From positions 2,048,051-2,112,050 of the forward strand of contig NZ_CP110383.1 of assembly GCF_026015965.1 (NCBI RefSeq): 64,000 nt of DNA. Reading direction: 5' to 3'. The position numbers and the translations under genes are program-made. How positions within the stretch are numbered: position 1 is the stretch's first letter; each line of letters begins with the position of its first letter. Positions 34,588-43,015 of this stretch are shown in pieces. Source of the DNA: Selenomonas sputigena. Its GTDB lineage: Bacteria > Bacillota > Negativicutes > Selenomonadales > Selenomonadaceae. The notes below the pieces were generated by a model. That model worked only from the letters and a program-made list of their open reading frames with translations. It searched no databases and was not told where the DNA came from.

Positions 34588-34637
34588 AAAACAGCCTCTC
34601 GCGACATGGATTCTCCCTGTCGCAAGAGGCTGTTTTT
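34587..34637. terminator. bidirectional terminator between hydrolase and autotransporter genes
   Basis: AAACAGCCTCTCGCGACA pairs with TGTCGCAAGAGGCTGTTT with one mismatch, around an 11-base loop, and with A and T runs outside. It serves the two converging genes. Confidence 0.88.
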
Positions 34638-34661
34638 GTTTTTCAGAGCGTCAGACCTGCT

Positions 34662-37600
34662 CTAGAATGTCCATTGAATAGCAGCGCCGCCGCTGAGTCC
34701 TTTGCGCTTTCCCTGCCAGCCATCGATGTGGAAATCATAGCTAATGCGGCTATTTTGCGGCAGGAAGCGATAGCCAAGTTCGAGCATATAGCTCGATCCC
34801 TTGAGGCTCGGACTGGGCGCTGCGTCACCGCCGACGCTCGCGCTCGCCTCTCCGCCCAATTCATGCTCCCAGGCCAGCCCGGCATAGCACTCACCCGCGC
34901 TCCTGTCCTTCCTGCTGTAGCGGAGGCCGAGGCGCAGGCGATGTGAGTCGACGTCGGCGAAGTCGTAGGCATCGCCCAAGCCGCGCAGTTTCACCGACAT
35001 ACCGTCCTGGTGCGACCAGAAATAGCGCACATAAGCGTCGAGGGAGGCGCTCTCCTGCAGCGCGAAGGTTTTGCCGACGCCGAGGTGGATGCCATAGTAG
35101 GTATTCGAGCCGTCGTATCCGGCATTCTCGCCGTGCAGGCTGTAGTCGCTCTTGGCGTGGCCTGCGCGTGCGGAGGCTTCGAGCCACAAGCCGTCCTGCT
35201 GCGTCAGTTTGCCTAGGACACCGAGGCCAAAATAGCTGAGCTTGCCACTGCCGTGTGCGCCATTGTCGAGATAGGAATCGTAGGTGCCGCGTCCGTATTC
35301 GACGAAGGGGCTGAAGAGCCGCTTCGTTCCGCCCTTCGCTGCATCTTCACGCGCCCAGCCAACGCCGAGATTCCAGCCCTTGGAGTCAACGTGGGAGCCG
35401 CTCTCCACACGCATGGCATTGGCCCCTGCGCCTGCCCATAGATGATAGGACGCCGGATCTGACGCAGCCGTCCTGCGCTGCGTGTCCTTGGAAGATGATT
35501 CTGCCGCATCGTCGACACTTGCGTTTTCTGCGCCACTTTTAGCAGACATTTCAGCGGCGGTAAAACCGCTCTCCACAAGATAGTCCGCACCTTGGTTGAC
35601 GAAGTTCGCGAGACCCGCACGCGTCTCCACGGGGGATTTTGCCGTCTCGCCAACGCCCGTCTTGGTGACAGTCGCCCGGAGTTTCTCAGGATGCGCCTGG
35701 TCAGGCGCAATCGCAAAGAGGCAGTCGTGCGCGATGCCGTCCGTTCCCTTCATCGTGACACCTTCGCCAACGGTGATCTTGCCGCTCGCGTTCTCCAGCA
35801 GTGTGAATGAATCGCCTGCCTGAAGTTTCCTTACTGCGCCGCTGCGACGGAAGTCGAGCGTCATGTTCGTGAGATTCTTGCTGCCGCCGCTGACATTCGT
35901 GAGCTTGAGCAAGGTATGCGCCGTGCCGTCGGTCGGAGCGTCCTCGACATCGAATCGGAGGTCCTCGATCCCCTTGAAATCATGGATCAAGGATGTGCCT
36001 GCACTGTAGTAGACGGAGAGCGTGTTGCCCACACCGCCCGACGCCGTGCCGCCCGTGACGATGCCGTTGACGACAGTGTTGCGCAGATGGATGATGTTGC
36101 CGTTCGTCGCCGTGCCATAGCCGCCTGTGACCGCACCGTTGACCGTCGCGTTCTGCAAGCTGATGGTGTTGGCGTCACTCTGCACCGTGCCATGACCGCC
36201 CGTAATCGCACCATTGACAGTCGCGTCCTTCAAGTTGACCGTGTTGCCGATCGTCGCCGTGCCTTCACCGCCCGTGACTGCGCCGTTGACCGCCGTATTC
36301 TGCAAGCTGACGGTGTTTCCGTGACTCTGCGCCGTGCCATAGCCGCCCATGATCGCACCGTTGACGTGCGTATTGCTGAGGCTCACAGCGTTGCCGTTTG
36401 CCGCCGCACCTCTGCCGCCTGTGACATCATTCGTGACGGTCGTGCCGTCGAGACTGACGGTGTTTCCCTCTGCAGTCGCCGCGGCATCGCCGCCTACAAC
36501 ACTGGTAGCAGTAATGTTTCCGAGCGTCACGCGGTTGTTCGAAGCCGCGCCCATGGATCTGCCGCCCGTGACGGCTGCCGCGTTCGAGCGGATGTTCACA
36601 ATGTTGCCCGACGCCTCGCCCGCACCTTCGCCGCCGACGACATCGTGCACAGCACTCTCGATCGTGACGGTGTTGCCCCGCGCCTTGCCGCCTGCAGCAT
36701 CGGTATAGCCGCCGTAGACCGTGCCCGTGACCGTCGCCGTGCCGCTGATCTTAACCTTGTTCTCATAGCTCGCGCCCTTGTCCGCAGCCGTCGTGCCTAC
36801 GCCGCTTGTCCAGCCGCCATAGACGTTCGCGTATGTGCCGCTCGCGAGCGCGATCTCGTTTTTGCGCGTCGAATTGCCCGCCTTGGAGCGGCCGCCGTAG
36901 GCGTCTCTTCCCTCTCGTGTCGCTTGTGTCGCTCCCTTGAAGCGATAGCCCTCGTAGGTGATGGCGGTGATGCGTGCGCCCGACTTGCGAACGTCGATGT
37001 TCGTCTCCGCCTCATCGCCCGTCTCGGACTTCGCCGCGCCCGTGTAGTGCGCGAGGCGTATGCCCTGCTCGTTCTTGAGGAGCGTGAGCGGCTTCGCCGC
37101 CGTGCCCGTCGCCGTGAGGCTTGCCCAATCGACCGCGGTCTCGCCCGCGCCTGTGACTTCGAGCATCGTATCGTCCTTGGCAAGACCTGCGGCATCGAAG
37201 GTCAGCTTCTGGAAGCCAGTGATTGCCCCCGCCTTGTTTCCCTTGCCCTTGACGCTGAGCGTATTGCCCGTGCCGCTTGCCTGCGAGCCGCCTTTGAGTG
37301 CGCCTGTGACTCGCACATTGCCGTTGAGATGGACTTCGTTGTTGTTTGTCGTCACACCTTCGCCGCCCGTGACGGAGGTGACCGTGACATTTCCGAGGTT
37401 CACGATGTTACCGTTCGCCGCCGCACCTCTGCCGCCCGTGACGGCTGCCGCGTTCGCGCGGACGTTCACAATATTGCCCGAGGCTTCGCCCGCGCCTTCA
37501 CCGCCGACGACATCATGCACAGCGCTCTCAATCGTGACGGTGTTGCCCCTCGCCTTGCCTCCTGCGGCATCGGTGAAGCCGCCGTAGACCGTGCCCATGA

Positions 37601-39134
37601 CATTTGCCGTGCCTTTGACGGCGATCTTGTTGGCGATGCTGTCGCCGAGCTTGTCGGCGGCGGCGTCCGATCCTGCGCCCGTCGTCCAGCCGCCGAAGGC
37701 GTTCACATAGCTGCCGCTTGCGAGCGCGACGTCGTTGCCCGTCGTCGTGTTGCCGATGACAGAGCGGCCACCCCATATATGCGTGCCGTCACTCTCAGCC
37801 GTCGTCGCGCCCTTGAAGATCAAGCGCGAATAGAGAATCTTCCTGCCCGTCGCGTCCTTTTCCAGCGTGACCTCCGCCGTATCGCCTGTTCGTACGACCG
37901 TGTTCACGCCGTCGCGCACGACGATACCGCCCGACGTGTTGTTCTCGATCAACGTGCCCGCAGGGGTGCTCGGCGAGCCGTAGATGGTGATGTCCTTGAG
38001 GCTCTTGAACTTCGTGCCCATCGAATCGCGCAGCGTGAGACGAGGCTGCAGCGTATCAGTAAAATAGAAGTTGACCTTGTCGAAATTGACGATGTTCTTC
38101 GCCCGTGCACTCGCCTTGACGTTGAGCGTATTGCCCGCATAAGATGCACGATTGCCGCCCGATGCACCGAAGATGTACTTCGCGATCCGATAGCCCGCCT
38201 TCATCTCATTTTTCCCGTCGCCGAGATTGACGACGTTGTCCTTGATCTCGCTGACATTGCCCTCAGAATGCGCAGCATAGACGTTGTTCAGCTCGCCGCC
38301 CGTGATCGTGACGATATTCCCCGTCAGTGTGCCGCCGCGCCGCGTATAGCCGCCGTAAACGTCCCCGCGGAAGACGCCGCCCGCGACGGTGACCTCGTTG
38401 TGCGCCACATTGCCTGTGGAATCTGCTTTTTCAAGCGATCCGCCGCATACCGCTTTCTTCAGCGTGCCGCCCGTGATCGTGACCGTGTTGTGCGTCACAT
38501 CGCCCGTAGCATGTGCGCCGCCGAACGCGCCGCCATAAACCTTGCCCGCGATTGTCCCGTTTCGGATGATGACGTGATTTTTATAAATATGCCCCGCCGC
38601 ATTCGTGCTGTTGGAAAAGCCGCCGTAAAGAGACTCCGTCTTGCCGCCGTTCACCTCGACGGTGTTCTCTTCCGCCTTGCCGCTGCGTCCGACGTAGCCG
38701 CCGACCAGCCATTCGGCAAACGACATCGTCCCCGCATCGAAATGAACCCGATTCTCTCTCGCATGACCTATGCCCCATGCCGCGCCGCCATAGACGGAGG
38801 CGATCTCCGTCGTCACGCCCTTGATGCTCACGGTATTGCCGTCGGCGTTTCCCGTGCCTCGAGCAACGCCGCCGAAGACGCTCAGCGTACCCTCTTGATA
38901 CCGATTGACCGTCAAGCTGTTGCTCGACGCATCCTCGCTGCCCGTCCCGACACTCGCCGCACTGTTCGGCGTACTGGGATCATCGGGGTTCGGCACATTC
39001 CTCTGGGGCGGATGCGTGCTGTCGATCGTCACATCCGCAGCAGAGGCGAAGGACGGTACAAAGAAAGCGCCACCGCTCAAGGCGATGGCTGTAAAAAGCG
39101 CCAAGGATGGGCGCGAGAATTTCTTGTTGGACAT
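34662..39134 (-). CDS. type V autotransporter with repeat-rich passenger
   Basis: A 1,490-residue surface protein. A signal peptide (LALFTAIALSGGAFFVPSFASA) opens a passenger made mostly of short glycine-rich repeats with GNTVxL/I...VxGGxG at about 23-residue spacing, expected to form a beta helix. Residues about 1,235-1,490 are the autotransporter barrel: YHLWAGAGANAMRVESG, WNLGVGWARED, SPFVEYGRGTYDSY, GLGVLGKL and a final IQWTF. No protease or lipase motif is seen, so adhesion or biofilm is most likely. AGGAGA lies six bases before the ATG. Cys is rare in the passenger. It is monocistronic with a shared terminator. The recent internal duplication is listed separately. Confidence 0.9.
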   Translation of the reverse strand: MSNKKFSRPSLALFTAIALSGGAFFVPSFASAADVTIDSTHPPQRNVPNPDDPSTPNSAASVGTGSEDASSNSLTVNRYQEGTLSVFGGVARGTGNADGNTVSIKGVTTEIASVYGGAAWGIGHARENRVHFDAGTMSFAEWLVGGYVGRSGKAEENTVEVNGGKTESLYGGFSNSTNAAGHIYKNHVIIRNGTIAGKVYGGAFGGAHATGDVTHNTVTITGGTLKKAVCGGSLEKADSTGNVAHNEVTVAGGVFRGDVYGGYTRRGGTLTGNIVTITGGELNNVYAAHSEGNVSEIKDNVVNLGDGKNEMKAGYRIAKYIFGASGGNRASYAGNTLNVKASARAKNIVNFDKVNFYFTDTLQPRLTLRDSMGTKFKSLKDITIYGSPSTPAGTLIENNTSGGIVVRDGVNTVVRTGDTAEVTLEKDATGRKILYSRLIFKGATTAESDGTHIWGGRSVIGNTTTGNDVALASGSYVNAFGGWTTGAGSDAAADKLGDSIANKIAVKGTANVMGTVYGGFTDAAGGKARGNTVTIESAVHDVVGGEGAGEASGNIVNVRANAAAVTGGRGAAANGNIVNLGNVTVTSVTGGEGVTTNNNEVHLNGNVRVTGALKGGSQASGTGNTLSVKGKGNKAGAITGFQKLTFDAAGLAKDDTMLEVTGAGETAVDWASLTATGTAAKPLTLLKNEQGIRLAHYTGAAKSETGDEAETNIDVRKSGARITAITYEGYRFKGATQATREGRDAYGGRSKAGNSTRKNEIALASGTYANVYGGWTSGVGTTAADKGASYENKVKISGTATVTGTVYGGYTDAAGGKARGNTVTIESAVHDVVGGEGAGEASGNIVNIRSNAAAVTGGRSMGAASNNRVTLGNITATSVVGGDAAATAEGNTVSLDGTTVTNDVTGGRGAAANGNAVSLSNTHVNGAIMGGYGTAQSHGNTVSLQNTAVNGAVTGGEGTATIGNTVNLKDATVNGAITGGHGTVQSDANTISLQNATVNGAVTGGYGTATNGNIIHLRNTVVNGIVTGGTASGGVGNTLSVYYSAGTSLIHDFKGIEDLRFDVEDAPTDGTAHTLLKLTNVSGGSKNLTNMTLDFRRSGAVRKLQAGDSFTLLENASGKITVGEGVTMKGTDGIAHDCLFAIAPDQAHPEKLRATVTKTGVGETAKSPVETRAGLANFVNQGADYLVESGFTAAEMSAKSGAENASVDDAAESSSKDTQRRTAASDPASYHLWAGAGANAMRVESGSHVDSKGWNLGVGWAREDAAKGGTKRLFSPFVEYGRGTYDSYLDNGAHGSGKLSYFGLGVLGKLTQQDGLWLEASARAGHAKSDYSLHGENAGYDGSNTYYGIHLGVGKTFALQESASLDAYVRYFWSHQDGMSVKLRGLGDAYDFADVDSHRLRLGLRYSRKDRSAGECYAGLAWEHELGGEASASVGGDAAPSPSLKGSSYMLELGYRFLPQNSRISYDFHIDGWQGKRKGLSGGAAIQWTF
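36570..37620 (-). repeat. internal duplication in the autotransporter passenger
   Basis: Blocks at about 36572-36735 and 37452-37615 are almost identical in DNA (VYGGxTDAAGGKARGNT followed by VHDVVGGEGAGEASGN). Their flanks (YGGRSxxGN, LASGxYxNxxGGWT) are also duplicated at lower identity. Short 70-base units (NAVSL/NGAVTGG) are repeated in tandem at 36050-36480. Confidence 0.8.
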
Positions 39135-39243
39135 TCATTTTCTCCTCTTGGGTCTTTAGACTTGAAACTTTTTCTATAACTAGATATTTCGATTCATTAT
39201 AGCAGTTTCTTCCCGCCTGAGCAACCAGAGTGTCACAACGAAA

Positions 39244-41265
39244 TTATTTCATCAGCTCTTCTTGTGCGGCGCGCGGTTTTTCGCCCTTGGCGCGGCGCAC
39301 GCGGCGGTAGCTGCCGTCGGGATGCATGAGCCAGGCGCGCGTGTTGTCGGCGAGGTATGTGGCAAGGAGCGCGAGCAGGCGCTTCTTGTGCGCCTTTTTG
39401 CGCACGGGCGTCATGAGTTCGATGCGGTTGTTGAGGTTCCTCGGCATCCAGTCGGCAGACGAGAGGAAGACGTCCTCCTTGCCGCCGTTATAGAAGCAGA
39501 AGATGCGGCTGTGTTCGAGGAAGCGGCCGACGATGCTGCGCACGCGGATGTTTTCGCTGACGTCCTTGAGTCCGGGGCGCAGCACGCAGATGCCGCGCAC
39601 GATGAGGTCGATTTCAACGCCTGCCGCTGAGGCTTCGTAGAGCTTGGCGATGATGAAGCGGTCGAGCAGAGAATTCATCTTCGCTGCGATGTAGGCGCGT
39701 TCGCCCCGCTTGGCGTGCGCGATTTCCCGCTCGATGCTCTCGGTGATGCGCTCTCGGAGCGTCAGCGGGGCGACGGCGAGGCGGTTCCAGACGGGCGGAT
39801 CGGAGAAGCCCGAGAGAAAGTTGAAGAACGCCGAGGCGTCAACGCCCGTGAGGACGTCGGCGGTGAAGAGGCCGACGTCGGTGTAGATCTTCGCCGTCGC
39901 GCCGTTGTAGTTGCCCGTCGCGAGGTGGCAGTAGCGGCGGATGCCGTCTTCCTCGCGCCGTATGACCATCGTGATCTTCGAGTGCGTCTTGAGCCCCAAG
40001 ATTCCGTAGATGACGTGGCAGCCCGCTTCTTCGAGGCGGCGCGCCATGAGGATGTTGTTCTCCTCGTCGAAACGCGCCTTGACCTCCATGAGCACGGTGA
40101 CCTGCTTGCCGTTTTTCGCGGCCTCTTCGAGCGCGGCGATGATGGGCGAGTCGCCTGCGACGCGGTAGAGCGTCTGCTTGATGGCGAGCGTGCGCTCGTC
40201 GGCGGCGGCACGGGCGAGGAAGCCTTCCACGATGGCGAAGGAATCGAATGGATGGTGCACGAGGATGTCGTCCTTTTCAATCGCCTGCCAGATGTCGCCT
40301 TCGGCGGCAAGCTCTGCCGGGCGCGGGGAAAAGCGCGGGTAGCGCAGGCGGTCGAAGCCCGCGAGATTGGCGAGCGCGGCGAAGAATGCGGCGCCGAGCG
40401 GGCCTTTTGCACGGTAGACGTCCATTTCCTCCAGCGAAAGCTGCTCCTTGAGGAAATCGAGGAGATCGGCGGGAAAGTCCTCGGCGACCTCAAGGCGCAC
40501 GGCTGCGCCCTTGCGCCTTTTTTCAAGCGATTTCTCGACTTCTGCCAAGAGATCTTCGACGTCGTCGCGGATGTCGAGGTCGGCGTCGCGCGTGAGACGG
40601 AAGGCCGCCGTCTGCACGATTTCCCAGCCCGTGAAAAAGCGTGCGGCGAAGAAGCGCAGAATGTCCTCCAAGAAGAGGAAGGTCGGCTCGCCCGGCAGTT
40701 TCCACAGGCGGTCGAGCACGGGCGCGGGCACGGGAACGATAGCGAGATGCTCGGCGCTTTCGCCCGCGCGGCGAAGTTTCACGGCGAGGTTCAGGCTGCG
40801 GCTCGCGAGGAAGGGAAAAGGATGCGCGGGGTCGAGCGCCATGGGCGTGACGACGGGATAGATCTCGCGCTCGAAAAGCTCCGCAAGCCACAGCGCCCGC
40901 TCCCCCGTCAGCTCTTCGGGGCGCACGAAGCGTATGCCCTCTGCGGCGAGTTCTCGGGTGACGAGCGCGAGACAGCGATAGATCGCGCGGTATTGGCGGT
41001 GCGCCTGGCGCGAGACGGCGAGCATCTGCTCGCCGGGAGAAAGCCCTGCGATGTCCTTGTGCGCGACGCCGCTCGCGACGAGGTGCTTCAGGCCGGCGAC
41101 GCGGATCATGAAGAATTCATCGAGGTTCGAGCAGGCGATGGCGATGAAGCGCAGGCGCTCCAACAGGGGATTCTCCTCGCGCGTCGATTCCTTGAGGACG
41201 CGCTGGTTGAAGCTCAGCCACGAACATTCGCGGTTCAGGAAATAGGCTCTTTTCAACATGTCCAT
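39244..41265 (-). CDS. ppk1: polyphosphate kinase 1
   Basis: A 673-residue enzyme that makes polyphosphate from ATP. It starts typically (YFLNRECSWLSFNQRVL, ACSNLDEFFMIRVAGL). The autophosphorylated His lies in ILGLKTHSKITMV near residue 428; MEVKARFDEENN and SADWMPRNLNNRIELMTPV near 603 complete the phospholipase-D-like active site. Length agrees with bacterial PPK1. GAGGAGGAA precedes the ATG. The gene starts 12 bases after the stop of the Ppx/GppA gene, so synthesis and breakdown, or (p)ppGpp-linked control, of polyphosphate are made together. Confidence 0.95.
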   Translation of the reverse strand: MDMLKRAYFLNRECSWLSFNQRVLKESTREENPLLERLRFIAIACSNLDEFFMIRVAGLKHLVASGVAHKDIAGLSPGEQMLAVSRQAHRQYRAIYRCLALVTRELAAEGIRFVRPEELTGERALWLAELFEREIYPVVTPMALDPAHPFPFLASRSLNLAVKLRRAGESAEHLAIVPVPAPVLDRLWKLPGEPTFLFLEDILRFFAARFFTGWEIVQTAAFRLTRDADLDIRDDVEDLLAEVEKSLEKRRKGAAVRLEVAEDFPADLLDFLKEQLSLEEMDVYRAKGPLGAAFFAALANLAGFDRLRYPRFSPRPAELAAEGDIWQAIEKDDILVHHPFDSFAIVEGFLARAAADERTLAIKQTLYRVAGDSPIIAALEEAAKNGKQVTVLMEVKARFDEENNILMARRLEEAGCHVIYGILGLKTHSKITMVIRREEDGIRRYCHLATGNYNGATAKIYTDVGLFTADVLTGVDASAFFNFLSGFSDPPVWNRLAVAPLTLRERITESIEREIAHAKRGERAYIAAKMNSLLDRFIIAKLYEASAAGVEIDLIVRGICVLRPGLKDVSENIRVRSIVGRFLEHSRIFCFYNGGKEDVFLSSADWMPRNLNNRIELMTPVRKKAHKKRLLALLATYLADNTRAWLMHPDGSYRRVRRAKGEKPRAAQEELMK

Positions 41266-41277
41266 GACGATTCCTCC

Positions 41278-42816
41278 TCACGCTTTGCACAGGACAGGCT
41301 CGATGCCGAAGATTTCACGAAAGAGCGCGGCGGCGCGTGCGAATGTCCAGCGAATCAAGGAGATGTCCTCTTCCGCTTCGAAGCGCACGCAAAGCTCCTC
41401 CTTTGAGAGCTTGACCGAGAGTTTTGCGATCTTGCCGCTGTGCCCTTGGTCGAGCGTGTCCGCAAGGCGCAGGATGGCGCATAGCTTGAGCATCGTGACC
41501 TGCTGCTCGTGCGAAAGGCGCGCATAGTGCTCATCCTTGCTGCCGGGGTTCTCGCGGTTGTAATAGTAGGCGACGCTCGCGACGATTTCCTTTTCCGCCT
41601 CGGAAACGCCGAAGAAGTCAGTGCCCATGATGATCTGATAGGAATAGCGGCTGTAGCGGCGCAGGTTGATGAACTTTCCCGTCTCATGCAGGATCGCGCT
41701 GAGTCTGAGCAGCAAGAGTGCGCGCGAGGAAAGCCCATGTGCGCCGCCCAAGGCGCAAAAGATCTCCTTAGCCGCCCGCTCGACGCGCGCACAGTGCTCT
41801 CTCGTCGAGCCGTACTTCTCCGCCGTCGTGCGTGCGAGCTGCACGGTGCGCTCTTCCTGCTCGGCGAGGCACGAAAGTTCCGCCAGCTGTGCGCCGCGAT
41901 AGACGCTGTAGCTCATGAGAAATGTCGTGCCCATGAGGAACATGCCCTTGACGCGCGTCGCACGCACGACTTCGCCGTAGAGGAGCAGTGTCGGCATGAG
42001 GAGATGGGCGCGGCTTTCCGTGACGGCGCAGCGCGTCATGAGCTTCTGCGGCGTCAGCCCCGCGAAGGAGTCGAGGAAGCGCAGGAAGTCCTCGCCCTCT
42101 ACGAACGTATACGCGCCTTTCGCGCCCGGCGCGAGGAGCGCGGCGACGGTGCGCGCTTCGAGTCCCGAGAGCACGAGATGGCGAATCGCATGATGCTCGA
42201 TGCTCGGCCAGAGCGGCGAGAGCGTCGCGTGGATGTAGTCGCGCACGGCAGAGGGAAAGGTCAGGCTCTCGCGTTCCTTCTCGCTGAAATGCTCAAGGAT
42301 GCTCAGGCTGCCGCTCGCGACGTTCTGCTGAAAGAGCAGCCTGCCCCCCTGCCAGCCCGTGAGGCCGAGTCCGCTCGACGTGATGTCCATGAGAAGCACG
42401 GGCTTTTCGCCGAAGTTCTCCGCATTCTCCAAAAGCTCGTGACTCAGGGCAAAGAACTTGTAGTAGATCTCCTGCGTCATGTCGGCGACTTCAACCGTAA
42501 AGCCTGTGCGAATGCGAATCTGATCGAGGATGCCGAGGCGATTTTCCGCCTCGCGCAGGACGGACGTGCCGATGGCAAAGACCTGCGTCACGCCGTAGTC
42601 GGCGAGAAGCCGGCGAAAGCCTGCGAGGATGCGGCAAAGCTCGCGGATCGAGTCAAAGGAGAGCCGCCCGTGACGGAACACCTCCTCGCCGAACCGCGTC
42701 TCCTTGCGCACGCGCTCGATGATCTCGACATCGTCGAGCGCGGCGAATGATGCGATGAGCAGGCTCGTATGAACAGAGCCGATATGCACGACACCGTAGG
42801 TGAATCGCTGCTTCAT
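41278..42816 (-). CDS. ppx: Ppx/GppA phosphatase family protein with HD-like C-terminal domain
   Basis: A 512-residue protein of the exopolyphosphatase/guanosine pentaphosphatase family. The sugar-kinase-like fold starts at YGVVHIGSVHTSLLIA; AIGTSVLREAENR, LLMDITSSGLGL and LVLSGLEARTVAALLA follow. The C-terminal part has HD-domain features (LLLRLSAILHETGKFIN, LCAILRLADTLDQGH). The first phosphate-binding loop (HIGSVHTS) departs from the common D-I-G-S-N form, so activity may differ. AAGGAGG stands 11 bases before the ATG. It is first in the operon with ppk1, and its promoter region carries three repeated sites. Confidence 0.9.
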   Translation of the reverse strand: MKQRFTYGVVHIGSVHTSLLIASFAALDDVEIIERVRKETRFGEEVFRHGRLSFDSIRELCRILAGFRRLLADYGVTQVFAIGTSVLREAENRLGILDQIRIRTGFTVEVADMTQEIYYKFFALSHELLENAENFGEKPVLLMDITSSGLGLTGWQGGRLLFQQNVASGSLSILEHFSEKERESLTFPSAVRDYIHATLSPLWPSIEHHAIRHLVLSGLEARTVAALLAPGAKGAYTFVEGEDFLRFLDSFAGLTPQKLMTRCAVTESRAHLLMPTLLLYGEVVRATRVKGMFLMGTTFLMSYSVYRGAQLAELSCLAEQEERTVQLARTTAEKYGSTREHCARVERAAKEIFCALGGAHGLSSRALLLLRLSAILHETGKFINLRRYSRYSYQIIMGTDFFGVSEAEKEIVASVAYYYNRENPGSKDEHYARLSHEQQVTMLKLCAILRLADTLDQGHSGKIAKLSVKLSKEELCVRFEAEEDISLIRWTFARAAALFREIFGIEPVLCKA

Positions 42817-42845
42817 GGGGCGTGTCGCCTCCTTTCTTTCGTTCT

Positions 42846-42854
42846 ATTATAGCA
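42846..42854 (-). promoter_or_regulatory. promoter of ppx-ppk1
   Basis: An extended -10, TGCTATAAT, about 30 bases before the start. The -35 position is covered by the nearest copy of the 12-base repeat listed next. Confidence 0.68.
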
Positions 42855-42865
42855 TAGGATCGGTT

Positions 42866-42931
42866 CTTTTTATCTCCATCATTTTATTGTTGAATGATGG
42901 AGATAATATCGTATTTGATGGAGATAAAAAG
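42866..42931. promoter_or_regulatory. three operator-like copies of TGATGGAGATAA at the ppx-ppk1 promoter
   Basis: Copies lie at about 42870-42881 (inverted), 42895-42906 and 42916-42927. The first and last extend to 16 bases as a perfect inverted pair (CTTTTTATCTCCATCA and TGATGGAGATAAAAAG); the last two are direct repeats 21 bases apart, two helical turns. The inverted copy overlaps the -35 position. This looks like a binding site for a dimeric regulator. It does not match the E. coli Pho box. Confidence 0.6.
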
Positions 42932-42945
42932 GCGGCTGTTCATAT

Positions 42946-42995
42946 AAAAACAGGACGCCGCAGGAAAATTCCCCTCCTGCGGCATCCTGTTTTTA
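42946..42995 (-). terminator. intrinsic terminator of second SLH porin gene / ABC operon
   Basis: AAAAACAGGACGCCGCAGGA pairs with TCCTGCGGCATCCTGTTTTT with one mismatch, over a 9-base loop. It stands 20 bases after the porin stop. Confidence 0.9.
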
Positions 42996-43015
42996 TTTAT
43001 GCGATTTCCCAGACC

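Noticed and set aside
14200-38600. Repetitive DNA in the exoprotein and autotransporter genes considered as a CRISPR array
   Set aside because: The repeats are in frame, vary in spacing with protein units and lack unique spacers. No cas genes were found anywhere in the window.
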